Positions 39,924-47,633 of a DNA stretch of 64,000 nucleotides are shown here, in pieces. The translations under genes were made by a program, and so were the position numbers. This DNA is from Amycolatopsis sp. 2-15 (GTDB lineage Bacteria > Actinomycetota > Actinomycetes > Mycobacteriales > Pseudonocardiaceae). Position 1 is the first letter of the stretch, and each line of letters opens with the position of its first letter. Below the pieces are notes generated by a model. That model worked only from the letters and a program-made list of their open reading frames with translations. It had not been told where the DNA came from and made no database searches. The stretch covers positions 6,604,001-6,668,000 of the forward strand of contig NZ_CP127294.1 of assembly GCF_030285625.1 (NCBI RefSeq), read 5' to 3'.

Positions 39924-40237
39924 AGGTCCTCCTCGTCGAGCAGGTCACGCAGGTTGCTGAGCTTGGTGCGCCAGAACTGCTCGAACGGGTGCAGCCACGT
40001 CGTCACTTCCTCCAGCGGCGCGGCTTCGAGGGAGTAGACGCGGTTGCGCCCGGCGCGCTGCTCGGTGACCAGGCCGGCTTCGCGCAGCACGCGCAGGTGC
40101 TCCGACAGGCTGGGCCGGCGCATGTCGAAGCGCACGGCCAGATCACCGGCGGCCATCGGGCCTTCCAGCAGCAGCCGCAGCACCTCGCGCCGCGCGGGGT
40201 TGGCGAGCGCGGCGAAGACGTCGTCGTTGACGGGCAC
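39920..40237 (-). CDS. ArsR-family regulator of the VOC-ArsR-SRPBCC operon
   Basis: A 105-residue winged-helix repressor: VFAALANPARREVLRLLLEGPMAAGDLAVRFDMRRPSLSEHLRVLREAGLV with the recognition helix near 40-55 and the wing EQRAGRNRVYSLE. It has no cysteine metal site, so it is the SRPBCC-associated type rather than a metal sensor. The GTG at 40237 starts it, 5 bases after the VOC gene, and its stop overlaps the SRPBCC start. It probably represses its own operon through the GTAGGA-N4-TCCTAC dyad upstream. Confidence 0.9.
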   Translation of the reverse strand: MPVNDDVFAALANPARREVLRLLLEGPMAAGDLAVRFDMRRPSLSEHLRVLREAGLVTEQRAGRNRVYSLEAAPLEEVTTWLHPFEQFWRTKLSNLRDLLDEEDL

Positions 40238-40242
40238 GCCGC

Positions 40243-40629
40243 TCAGCGCGGCCGGTTGCCGAAGGCCGAGGGCTCCAGCAGGCCGACACCATTGCCGTCG
40301 AGGTCGTGGAACGAGGTCGCCCGTCCCCACGGCATCGCCTGTGGCTCGGGCACCTCGATCCCGTTGGCGCGCAACGTCACCACGTCGGCGTCGAGGTCGG
40401 TGGTGTCGAGCTGGAAGTGCAGCGGGCCGGTGAGCGTGACGCCGGAGATCGGGTAGTCGACGAGCACCAGTCCGGTCTGCGCGCCCTTCGGCGCCACCAT
40501 CACGAACCGGCCGGCCGGGCCGTTGCGGTCGACGACGACCTCGAACCCGAGCTTCTCGATGTAGAAGTCGCGGGCTTTCGCCTGGTCTGCTACCGGCACG
40601 GTGACGAACTGGATGCGGGAGACGGTCAT
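40243..40629 (-). CDS. VOC/glyoxalase-fold protein
   Basis: A 128-residue vicinal oxygen chelate protein and first gene of the operon: IQFVTVPVADQAKARDFYIEKLGFEVVVD, then LHFQLDTTDLDADVVTLRANGIEV, and the final TSFHDLDGNGVGLLEP with the characteristic H-D-L-D-G-N-x turn. Metal ligands of glyoxalase I appear partly conserved (final Glu). The substrate is unknown. Combined with ArsR and SRPBCC genes this is a recurrent bacterial cassette of undetermined purpose. Confidence 0.88.
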   Translation of the reverse strand: MTVSRIQFVTVPVADQAKARDFYIEKLGFEVVVDRNGPAGRFVMVAPKGAQTGLVLVDYPISGVTLTGPLHFQLDTTDLDADVVTLRANGIEVPEPQAMPWGRATSFHDLDGNGVGLLEPSAFGNRPR

Positions 40630-40643
40630 GCCGGAAACAATAG

Positions 40644-40659
40644 GTAGGAGAATTCCTAC
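40644..40659. promoter_or_regulatory. ArsR-type operator dyad GTAGGA-N4-TCCTAC
   Basis: A perfect 6-bp-arm inverted repeat with GAAT at its centre lies 15 bases before the VOC start codon. It is positioned to overlap the operon promoter, and its TAGGA(N)TCCTA form is usual for ArsR regulators paired with SRPBCC genes. Confidence 0.6.
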
Positions 40660-40691
40660 GTGTCAACCCGCGGGGAGCTTCGCCAGGGTGG

Positions 40692-40871
40692 GTGTGCTCG
40701 GTCGAGGTGGTCGAGAAGGGTGCCGAGAAGAAGCTGACCGGCTCGACCGGGTACGCGCGCGAGTTCGTCAGGCTGTTCGACGAGGCTCCCGTGCCGACCG
40801 AGCTGGCCCGGGACAGCGCCGCGCGCTACGACGAGATCCCGGCCGGGTTCACTCGCGCAGCCGGGAATTGA
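40692..40871 (+). pseudogene. Unidentified protein tail
   Basis: An open frame reads VCSVEVVEKGAEKKLTGSTG then YAREFVRLFDEAPVPTELAR and IPAGFTRAAGN before a stop at 40871. Composition and hydropathy are protein-like, but there is no start codon with a ribosome site, and its end overlaps the convergent sigma gene. It may be the end of a deleted gene. I do not recognise the family. Confidence 0.3.
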
Positions 40872-42006
40872 GGCGCGCGGCCTGCCGGGTGAGGTGGTCG
40901 CGTTCGGCCAGGTTGGGTGCGGCCGCGGCGGCTTCGGCGTAGAGCCGGGCCGCGGTGGCCGGGTCGCCGTCGCGTTCGTGGAGGTACGCCGAAGCCGCGG
41001 TGTGGCGGGGCAGGGCGGGGTCGAGCTCCGCGAGCGCGGCCAGGCCCGCGCGGGGACCGTCGGCCTCCCCGACCGCGACGGCCCGGTTGAGCCGGGCCAC
41101 CGGGCTGTCGGTGAGGCGCACCAGCTCGTCGTACCACTCGACGATCTGGACCCAGTCGGTCTCCTCGGCCGCCTGCGCGTCGGCGTGCAGCGCGGCGATC
41201 GCGGCCTGGGCCTGGAACTCGCCCAGCCGGTCGCGCGCCAGCGCCGCCTGCAGGATGTCGACGCCCTCGGCGATCAGGCCCGTGTCCCACTGGCCGCGGT
41301 CCTGCTCGGCCAGCGGGACCAGCCGGCCGTCGCGGCTGATCCGCGCCGGGCGGCGGGCGTGGTGGAGCAGCATGAGCGCGAGCAGGCCCGACACTTCCTC
41401 GTGGTCGATCCGGGCGGCCAGCTGGCGCGTGAGCCGGATGGCCTCGGCGGCGAGGTCGACGTCGCCCGAGTAGCCCTCGTTGAAGACCAGGTACAGCACC
41501 CGCAGAACCGTGCCGACGTCGCCGGCCTGGTTCAGGCGCACCCCCGCCACAGTCTTCTTGGCCCGGGTGATGCGCTGGCCCATCGTCGCCTCGGGCACGA
41601 GGTAGGCCTGCGCGATCTGCCGCGTGGTCAGCCCGCCGACCGCGCGCAGCGTGAGCGCGACGGCCGAAGCCGGGGTCAGCGACGGGTGCGTGCACAGGAA
41701 GTACAGCTGCAGCGTGTCGTCCGCGGCCTCGCTCGGGCCCGGTTCCGGCTCCTCGTCCGCACGCAGCTCGCGGTTGCGGCGCGAGGAGTCGGCGCGCGCG
41801 GCGTCGAGGAACTTGCGCCAGGCGACGGTGACCAGCCAGCCCTTCGGGTCGCGCGGCGGGTTGTCCGGCCACACGCGCACGGCCTCCACCAGGGCTTCCT
41901 GCACCGCGTCCTCGGCCGCCGCGAAATCGGCTCGGCGGCGGCCGAGGATCCCGATCACCGTCGGCGTGAGGGTCCGCAGCAGGGCTTCGTCCACCAGCGC
42001 CGTCAT
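40849..42006 (-). CDS. ECF sigma factor with C-terminal extension (ECF42-like), second cassette
   Basis: A 385-residue sigma factor paralogous to that at 18965. Region 2 has DFAAAEDAVQEALVEAVRVWPDNPPRDPKGWLVTVAWRKFLDAAR. Region 4 has ASAVALTLRAVGGLTTRQIAQAYLVPEATMGQRITRAKKTV. The extension contains LRVLYLVFNEGYSGD and EQDRGQWDTGLIAEG, the ECF42-type markers. No anti-sigma gene is present. Its start (ATG 42006) overlaps the stop of the DGPF gene (ATGA), so the DGPF protein and sigma factor are co-translated, the reverse order of the first cassette. The ECF-type promoter before the DGPF gene should drive it. Confidence 0.92.
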   Translation of the reverse strand: MTALVDEALLRTLTPTVIGILGRRRADFAAAEDAVQEALVEAVRVWPDNPPRDPKGWLVTVAWRKFLDAARADSSRRNRELRADEEPEPGPSEAADDTLQLYFLCTHPSLTPASAVALTLRAVGGLTTRQIAQAYLVPEATMGQRITRAKKTVAGVRLNQAGDVGTVLRVLYLVFNEGYSGDVDLAAEAIRLTRQLAARIDHEEVSGLLALMLLHHARRPARISRDGRLVPLAEQDRGQWDTGLIAEGVDILQAALARDRLGEFQAQAAIAALHADAQAAEETDWVQIVEWYDELVRLTDSPVARLNRAVAVGEADGPRAGLAALAELDPALPRHTAASAYLHERDGDPATAARLYAEAAAAAPNLAERDHLTRQAARLNSRLRE

Positions 42007-42410
42007 TCGGTGATGGCGGGGCACTCGCCGTAGAACGGGCGCACCTCGAGCCACTCCTGGACCGGCTTGCCGCCCGCACCCGGTGCCGCGGACAGCTCGC
42101 CGGCGAGCTCGACCGCGCGCTCGTGGGACTCGACGTCGATGATCACCCAGCCGGCGATGAGGTCCTTGGTCTCCGCGAACGGCCCGTCGGTGACCGGCGG
42201 CCGGCCCTCGCCGCCGGAGCTGACCCACGTGCCTTCCTGCGAGAGCGCCTGGCTGTCCACGAACTCGCCGGTGCTTTGGAGCTTGGCCGCGAAGTCGCGC
42301 TGGTACTGCACGTGGGCCGTGACCTCCTCCGGGGTCCACTGGTCCATCGGCACGTCGTTGCCCGCGGCCGGCGCGCCGCGGTAGTGCTTGAGCAGCAGGT
42401 ACTTGGCCAT
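42003..42410 (-). CDS. YCII/DGPF-domain protein, second cassette
   Basis: A 135-residue DGPF-family protein: MAKYLLLKHYRGAP at the start, DQWTPEEVTAHVQYQRDFAAKL, the motif VTDGPFAETKDLIAGWVIID near 75, and the end QEWLEVRPFYG. It is longer than the 106-residue copy in the first cassette because of the insertion before the motif. The ATG at 42410 follows GAGGAGAACG. A TGTCGG-N17-CGTC promoter lies 52-78 bases upstream. Its role is unknown; it is a presumptive target and partner gene of the sigma factor. Confidence 0.92.
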   Translation of the reverse strand: MAKYLLLKHYRGAPAAGNDVPMDQWTPEEVTAHVQYQRDFAAKLQSTGEFVDSQALSQEGTWVSSGGEGRPPVTDGPFAETKDLIAGWVIIDVESHERAVELAGELSAAPGAGGKPVQEWLEVRPFYGECPAITE

Positions 42411-42461
42411 CGTCGTTCTCCTCGGTGTAATTCGGCCCATTCTGGCCGGGTTCGGTACGGG

Positions 42462-42488
42462 GACGCAGCCGTTCGCGGATTCCCGACA
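42462..42488 (-). promoter_or_regulatory. ECF-type promoter before DGPF/sigma genes
   Basis: On the minus strand TGTCGG (42488-42483), 17 bases, then CGTC (42465-42462). The spacer is nearly identical to that of the promoter at 43046-43072 (GCGAACGGCT shared), which suggests duplication. Confidence 0.6.
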
Positions 42489-42506
42489 TCCCGCGGCGGA
42501 AATCTT

Positions 42507-43004
42507 TCAGGCCTGCTGACGCTCGGCGCGCTGCTTGACCAGCTCTTCGACAGCGCTGGGCAGGGTGGTCTCGAAGTCGATGAGCTTCACCCAGGTCGGC
42601 GTCACGACGATCCGGACCATGCCGTCGTAGAGCGAGCGGATTTCGGCCTCCCACTCCACCCGCTGCTCGGCCGTCATCTCGTAGGAGCCATCCATCTGCA
42701 GGTACTCCTCGGGGATCCCGTCGACGACGTCGAGCTCGGCGCGGCCCCGGATGAGCAGGATCTTGGGCGGGTGCACCTCGGTGTCGATCGTGAGCGCGAC
42801 CATCGGGTTGGCGCGCAGCGAAGGGAGCTTCGGCGCGTTCTTGGTGGTGCACATGACGATCTCGGTGCCGTTCCAGGCGAACCCGATCGGCACGTTGCGC
42901 GGCGTGCCGTCCTGGGCGACGTAGGCCAGGCGGGTCAGGTCGCGCGCCAGTAGCTCCTGGCTGTGCGGGCGGTTGAGGATCTCGGTGATCTCGCTGCAGT
43001 CCAT
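42507..43004 (-). CDS. Pyridoxamine-5'-phosphate-oxidase-fold (PPOX) protein
   Basis: A 165-residue split-barrel flavin or F420-binding-type protein: ELLARDLTRLAYVAQDGTPRNVPIGFAWNGTEIVMCT with NAPKLPSLRANPMVALTID, a standard PPOX N-terminal barrel. The C-terminal half (DGIPEEYLQMDGSYEMTAEQRVEWEAEIRSLYDGMVRIVVTPTWVKLIDFETTLP) is typical of this actinobacterial group. The cofactor cannot be assigned. The ATG at 43004 follows GAGGAG. Its own ECF-type promoter lies upstream, placing it in the sigma regulon. Confidence 0.88.
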   Translation of the reverse strand: MDCSEITEILNRPHSQELLARDLTRLAYVAQDGTPRNVPIGFAWNGTEIVMCTTKNAPKLPSLRANPMVALTIDTEVHPPKILLIRGRAELDVVDGIPEEYLQMDGSYEMTAEQRVEWEAEIRSLYDGMVRIVVTPTWVKLIDFETTLPSAVEELVKQRAERQQA

Positions 43005-43045
43005 GGGGGTCTCCTCGGTGCGGCTCGGTCTGTGTTCGCTGCGGG

Positions 43046-43072
43046 GACGGAGCCGTTCGCAGGTTCCCGACA
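43046..43072 (-). promoter_or_regulatory. ECF-type promoter before the PPOX gene
   Basis: On the minus strand TGTCGG (43072-43067), 17 bases, then CGTC (43049-43046), 42 bases before the ATG at 43004. The two boxes and the spacing are the same as at 18904-18930 and 42462-42488. Confidence 0.6.
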
Positions 43073-43240
43073 TGCCGTCGAGAAGTTTTCCGGAACAATC
43101 GCAGACCGTGGCTTTCGGCGAAATACGACCACAAAGGGTGACGGGACGAAACGAGCTTCCCGCATCGTTCGGCAGGAATCGCCGAACCAGGGCAAGTGCC
43201 TCACACTATTGAGTGACGCCCGTCACGAGAGGTGTGCATC

Positions 43241-44587
43241 ATGGTTCTAGGCGACAACGAAGTCACCAAGTCAGTCGCAGCGTCCTCCGGAGACCGTCGA
43301 GTGCAGGTGCGGCGGGCGGCGCTCGCCGGGTCGATCGGCACGACGATCGAGTGGTACGACTTCTTCCTCTACAACACCGCCGCTGCACTTGTCTTCCCCC
43401 ACCTGTTCTTCCCCGCCTCGACCGGCTACGCGGGCGTGATGCAGTCGTTCGCGACCTACGCCGTGGGTTTCGCCGCACGGCCGGTCGGCGCGGCGATCTT
43501 CGGGCACTGGGGCGACCGCCTGGGGCGCAAGGCGACGCTCATCGTCACGCTGCTGCTGATGGGCTTGTCGTCGGCTCTCGTGGGGATGCTGCCGGGGACC
43601 GCGTCGATCGGGATCGCGGCGCCGCTCATCCTGGTGCTGCTGCGCCTGGTGCAGGGCATCGCGATCGGTGGTGAGTGGAGCGGATCGGTACTGCTCGCGA
43701 TGGAATGGGGTGACCAACGCCGGCGCGGGCTGCTCGCGAGTTTCGCGCAAGTCGGCGTGCCGGTCGGCCTGGTGCTCGGAACCGGTGGCATGACGCTGCT
43801 GTCGGCGACGCTGTCGCAGGAGGACTTCGATTCGTGGGGCTGGCGGATCCCGTTCCTGCTGAGCCTGGTGCTCGTGGTCATCGGCCTGGTGATCCGGCTG
43901 CGGATCCTCGAAACTCCGATGTTCGCGGGGGTCGTGGCGAACAAGAAGACGTCGAAGGCGCCGGTGAAGGACGCGGTGCGCCACCACTGGCGGGAGATCC
44001 TGCTGTCGGCCGGTCTGCGCTTCAGCGAGCAAATGCCGTTCTACCTGTTCACCAGCTTCGTGCTCGTGTATGTGGTGCAGCGCCCTGAGTTCAGCAAGAC
44101 CTTCGTCCTCAACGCGGTGCTCGTCGGCGCGTTGGCGGAGCTGGTCCTGATCCCCGTGTTCTCCCAGTTGTCCGACCGCATCGGCCGAAAACGGGTGTAT
44201 CTGAGCGGCTCCGTGCTCACGGCGGTGATCGCGTTCCCGTACTTCACGGTCCTGAGCCACAGCGGGCATGTGCTGATCTTCGTGGCGGTGATCGTGTCGC
44301 TGGTCGCGCACGCGATGCAGTACGGGCCGCAGGCCGCGCTGATCGGCGAGAGCTTCCCGACGCACCTGCGCTATGGCGGCGCCGGCCTCGGTTACCAGCT
44401 GGCGTCGGTGTTCGCGGGCGGTCCCGCGCCGCTGCTGGCGACGTGGCTGCTGCACCTGACCGGCACGCCGTACTCGGTGTCGATCTACATCGTGTTGTCC
44501 GCGGTGGTCACGATCCTGTGTGTGATCGCGCTGCCCGACCGGTCGAAGGCGAACATCGACGACGTGAGCGTCTACGCCCGCCGTTAG
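43241..44587 (+). CDS. MFS transporter, metabolite:H+ symporter (MHS) family
   Basis: A 448-residue, 12-helix permease of the MHS group (ProP, KgtP, ShiA relatives). Diagnostic segments are LAGSIGTTIEWYDFFLYNTAAALVF, FAARPVGAAIFGHWGDRLGRKATL with the D-R-x-G-R-K loop, LLRLVQGIAIGGEWSGSVLLAMEW, and the second half QLSDRIGRKRVYL. The substrate is probably a carboxylate or osmolyte but cannot be fixed. The ATG at 43241 has GAGAGG. It is transcribed alone and ended by a very strong palindromic terminator. Confidence 0.92.
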   Translation: MVLGDNEVTKSVAASSGDRRVQVRRAALAGSIGTTIEWYDFFLYNTAAALVFPHLFFPASTGYAGVMQSFATYAVGFAARPVGAAIFGHWGDRLGRKATLIVTLLLMGLSSALVGMLPGTASIGIAAPLILVLLRLVQGIAIGGEWSGSVLLAMEWGDQRRRGLLASFAQVGVPVGLVLGTGGMTLLSATLSQEDFDSWGWRIPFLLSLVLVVIGLVIRLRILETPMFAGVVANKKTSKAPVKDAVRHHWREILLSAGLRFSEQMPFYLFTSFVLVYVVQRPEFSKTFVLNAVLVGALAELVLIPVFSQLSDRIGRKRVYLSGSVLTAVIAFPYFTVLSHSGHVLIFVAVIVSLVAHAMQYGPQAALIGESFPTHLRYGGAGLGYQLASVFAGGPAPLLATWLLHLTGTPYSVSIYIVLSAVVTILCVIALPDRSKANIDDVSVYARR

Positions 44588-44592
44588 GAACG

Positions 44593-44638
44593 AAAGAGGG
44601 GGCGCTGCACCGGAATTCCGGTGCAGCGCCCCCTCTTT
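44593..44638. terminator. Bidirectional terminator, 23-bp perfect arms
   Basis: AAAGAGGGGGCGCTGCACC continues to GGAATT and then mirrors perfectly to CCCCCTCTTT. The A/T ends give a T tract on both strands. It sits exactly between the convergent MHS and SPFH genes. Confidence 0.92.
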
Positions 44639-44652
44639 GTCCGTGGGGTGCG

Positions 44653-46086
44653 TCAGCGGCGCTGCTGCGGCGGCCCGCCCTGGGGTCCGCCGAACGGGCC
44701 CTGCTGCGGGAACGGCCCGCTGCCCGGGCCCTGACCCTGCTGCCCGCCGAACTGCTGCGGCGGGCCCTGGTACGGGCCACCCGGCGGCGTGGTCGGGGGC
44801 TGCGGCTGCGGGAGCGACGGCGGGTTCTGCTGCTGGACACCCGGAGGCGGCGTGCTGGGCTGCGGCGGCGTGGCCGGGGCCGGCGGGGCGGCCGGCTCTT
44901 CCTCCGCCGGTGCGGCCGGAGCCGCGGCTTCCGGTGCCGGGGTGGCTCCGCCGAGGGCGCGGCGCGGCGGCGCGGGGTTGAGCGGGCTCGGCACCTCCTT
45001 GCGCGCCACGGCTTCCGCGGCGGCGACGGCCTCGGCGACCTTCGGGTCGGTCGAGGTGTCGAACCAGCCGGCGACCTCGTCGTCGTCGAGGTCGGGCCGT
45101 TCGGGGGTGTCGTCCTTCGGCGGCTCGTAGCGGAACACGCCGTCGTCGCCGGGGGCGCCGAGCGCGCGGGCGAAGCCTTCGAGGGCCTTGCCGTAGTCGC
45201 TCGGGATCATCCAGACCTTGTTCGCGTCGCCCTGCGCCATCTGGGGCAGGGTTTGCAGGTACTGGTAGGCGAGCACCTCGGGCGTCGGCCGGCCGGCCTT
45301 GATGGCGGCGAAAACCTTCTCGATCGCCTTCGCCTGGCCCTGGGCCTGCAGGTAGCGGGCGGCGCGTTCACCCTGCGCGCGCAGGATGCGGGACTGCCGC
45401 TCGGCCTCGGCCGCGAGGATCGCGGCCTGCTTCTGGCCTTCCGCGGAGAGGATCTGGCTCTGCTTCTGGCCTTCCGCCGTCTTGATCGACGACTCCCGCT
45501 GACCTTCGGCGGTGAGGATCATCGCGCGCTTCTCCCGGTCGGCGCGCATCTGCTTCTCCATCGAGTCCTGGATCGACGGCGGCGGGTCGATCGCCTTGAG
45601 CTCGACCCGCGCGACGCGGATGCCCCAGCGGCCGGTGGCCTCGTCGAGCACGCCGCGCAGCTGGCTGTTGATCGCATCGCGGGAGGTCAGCGTCTGCTCC
45701 AGGCTCATGCCGCCGACCACGTTGCGGAGCGTGGTGGTGGTGAGCTGCTCGACACCGATGATGTAGTTGGAGATCTCGTACACCGCGGCACGCGAGTCGG
45801 TGACCTGGAAGTACACGACGGTGTCGATGTTGACCGTGAGGTTGTCCTCGGTGATCACCGGCTGCGGCGGGAACGAGACGACCTGCTCGCGCAGGTCGAT
45901 CCGGGCGCGGACCTTGTCCAGGAACGGCACCAGGAACGTCAGGCCGGGCGAGGCGACCGTGCGGAACCGGCCGAGTCGCTCGATCACCGCCGACTGGGCC
46001 TGCGGCACCACCATGATCGCCTTGACCACCGTGATGATGACGAACAAGACCAGGAGCGCGACCACGACGATCGCAATTGTCGACAA
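44653..46086 (-). CDS. SPFH/Band 7 (stomatin-like) membrane protein with Pro/Gln-rich tail
   Basis: A 477-residue stomatin/paraslipin-type scaffold of membrane microdomains. One N-terminal helix (3-25) precedes the SPFH domain (VVPQAQSAVIERLGRFRTVASPGLTFLVPFLDKV ... LRNVVGGMSLEQTLTSRDAINSQLRGVLDEATGRWGIRVARVELK). After this comes a coiled coil with repeated TAEGQ/SAEGQK units (about 190-245) and a long Ala/Pro/Gln/Gly-rich tail (about 370-477) unlike shorter homologues. It starts at a TTG (46086) with AGGGGAAA. It lies 44 bases after the nfeD-like gene, its usual operon partner. Confidence 0.93.
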   Translation of the reverse strand: MSTIAIVVVALLVLFVIITVVKAIMVVPQAQSAVIERLGRFRTVASPGLTFLVPFLDKVRARIDLREQVVSFPPQPVITEDNLTVNIDTVVYFQVTDSRAAVYEISNYIIGVEQLTTTTLRNVVGGMSLEQTLTSRDAINSQLRGVLDEATGRWGIRVARVELKAIDPPPSIQDSMEKQMRADREKRAMILTAEGQRESSIKTAEGQKQSQILSAEGQKQAAILAAEAERQSRILRAQGERAARYLQAQGQAKAIEKVFAAIKAGRPTPEVLAYQYLQTLPQMAQGDANKVWMIPSDYGKALEGFARALGAPGDDGVFRYEPPKDDTPERPDLDDDEVAGWFDTSTDPKVAEAVAAAEAVARKEVPSPLNPAPPRRALGGATPAPEAAAPAAPAEEEPAAPPAPATPPQPSTPPPGVQQQNPPSLPQPQPPTTPPGGPYQGPPQQFGGQQGQGPGSGPFPQQGPFGGPQGGPPQQRR

Positions 46087-46130
46087 GAGCGTTTCCCCTT
46101 ACCTAGTACCGTTTTCCGGAGTTCTCGCGA

Positions 46131-46565
46131 TCACGACACGATGTCCACCACGGCGGTGGCGCCGGAGATCTCGACGACGGTGACGCTGGTGCCCGGCGCG
46201 ATCGGCGGGTGTGACTCGTGCACCGCGCGCGCTGACCAGATCTCTCCCCCGATCTTCACCTGCCCGGCGTCGTAATCCACTGTGGACACCACGACGGCGC
46301 GGGCGCCGATGAGCGCGTCCGTGCCCGTGGGCGTGTGGGAGCCGGCGAGGAAGCGGCGCTTGAGCGCGGGGCGGGCCAGTGCCAGCAGTGCGACGGAGCT
46401 GACGGCGAACACCGCGACGTCGATGAAGATGTTGCCGGTGATCGCTTCGGAGCCGGCGCCGAGCAGCGCGGCGATGCCGAGCATGATCAACACGAAGTCG
46501 CCGGAGATGACTTCCGCGATCATCAGGACGATGCCGATGATCAGCCAGATCAACGCTACTGCCAT
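46131..46565 (-). CDS. NfeD-like membrane protein
   Basis: A 144-residue NfeD-type protein. Three hydrophobic helices fill residues 4-68 (ALIWLIIGIVLMIAEVISGDFVLIMLGIAALLGAG; DVAVFAVSSVALLALARP). They are followed by an OB-fold domain (GARAVVVSTVDYDAGQVKIGGEIWSARAVHESHPPIAPGTSVTVVEISG). NfeD proteins act with SPFH proteins in lipid microdomains, and the next gene is a stomatin homologue. ATG 46565. It is the first gene of a two-gene operon. Confidence 0.93.
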   Translation of the reverse strand: MAVALIWLIIGIVLMIAEVISGDFVLIMLGIAALLGAGSEAITGNIFIDVAVFAVSSVALLALARPALKRRFLAGSHTPTGTDALIGARAVVVSTVDYDAGQVKIGGEIWSARAVHESHPPIAPGTSVTVVEISGATAVVDIVS

Positions 46566-46668
46566 GGGCTCATGCTCTCAGATCGCGCCGGTTCGCACCG
46601 GGCAAGTGACTCGACGTGACCGACGCGTGACCTTGCTTGAAACCGGGCATACCGGGCTCACTCCGGGC

Positions 46669-47475
46669 TCATTCAGCAGGCTCGGTGACGAAGTCGATGA
46701 GGCGTTCGACGGCGCCGATGAGCGGCGTCTCGAGGTCGCGGAAACTGCTCACGGCGGCCAGGACCCGTTGCCAGCCCTCATAGGTCTCGCCCCAGCCGAG
46801 CGCATCGCAGATGCCGACCTTCCACTCGGTGCCGCGCGGGATCTCCGGCCACGCGCGGATGCCGACGGCCTCGGGTTTCACGGCCTGCCAGATGTCCACG
46901 TACGGGTGACCGGTCACGAGCACCTGCTCATCGCGAACCTGCGCGACCAGCCGTGACTCCTTGCTGCCCTTGACGAGGTGGTCGACGAGCACGCCGAGGC
47001 GGCGGCCGGGCCCGGTGCCGAACTCTTCGATCCTCTCGGCCAGCACATCGACGCCGTCGAGCGGCTCCACGACCACGCCTTCCACGCGCAGGTCGTGGCC
47101 CCACACGCGTTCGACGAGCTCGGCATCGTGCTTGCCCTCGACCCAGATCCGGGAATCCCGCGCGACGCGGGCCTGCAAGCCCTGCACCTTCACCGACCCC
47201 GACGCCGACACCCGCTTGACGGGCGCGGCGGCCTTGCGGACCGGCACGAGCGTGACGGGCTTGCCCTCCAGCAGGAACGCCGCCGGGCCGAGCGGGAACA
47301 CGCGGTGGCGACCTTTGGCGTCCTCGAGCACGACATTGCCGTACTCGATCTTCACGACCGCGCCGCAGTAGCCGCTGGCCGGATCTTCGACCACCAGGCC
47401 GGGTTCGGCCGGGATCTCGGGGATCTTCCGCTTGCGCGGACCCGACAGCACGTCGTCGTACGAATGTGAGCGCAC
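46669..47475 (-). CDS. DUF3097 family protein
   Basis: A 268-residue protein conserved in actinobacteria with unknown function. Family segments are SHSYDDVLSGPRKRKIPEIPAEPGLVVED, SRIWVEGKHDAELVERVWGHDLRVEGVVVEPLDGVD, and RRLGVLVDHLVKGSKESRLVAQ. The phrase WVEGKHDAELVE ... GVLVDHLV is reminiscent of a TOPRIM-like acidic core (E then D-x-x-V). A nucleic-acid role is therefore possible; this is my inference. GTG 47475 is preferred over an upstream start at 47535. It is divergent from the M50 protease gene. Confidence 0.88.
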   Translation of the reverse strand: MRSHSYDDVLSGPRKRKIPEIPAEPGLVVEDPASGYCGAVVKIEYGNVVLEDAKGRHRVFPLGPAAFLLEGKPVTLVPVRKAAAPVKRVSASGSVKVQGLQARVARDSRIWVEGKHDAELVERVWGHDLRVEGVVVEPLDGVDVLAERIEEFGTGPGRRLGVLVDHLVKGSKESRLVAQVRDEQVLVTGHPYVDIWQAVKPEAVGIRAWPEIPRGTEWKVGICDALGWGETYEGWQRVLAAVSSFRDLETPLIGAVERLIDFVTEPAE

Positions 47476-47633
47476 GGCCGAGCACCGTAGTGCGGTTCGG
47501 GTGTCCACGTCGTGCCGCCACGCCGGTCGGGTCACAATCCTTGACGAGCTCCGGCCACGCCGCGGTGGGCCGGAAATGTCGTACCCACGTGCGATTCTTC
47601 GGGTTCCTGCCGTTCTCCGGGGAGGTCGAGGTC

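Noticed and set aside
45300..45520. A tandem DNA repeat inside the SPFH gene
   Set aside because: The repeats encode the TAEGQ/SAEGQK coiled-coil units normal for stomatin-like proteins; they are protein-level repeats rather than a separate DNA element.
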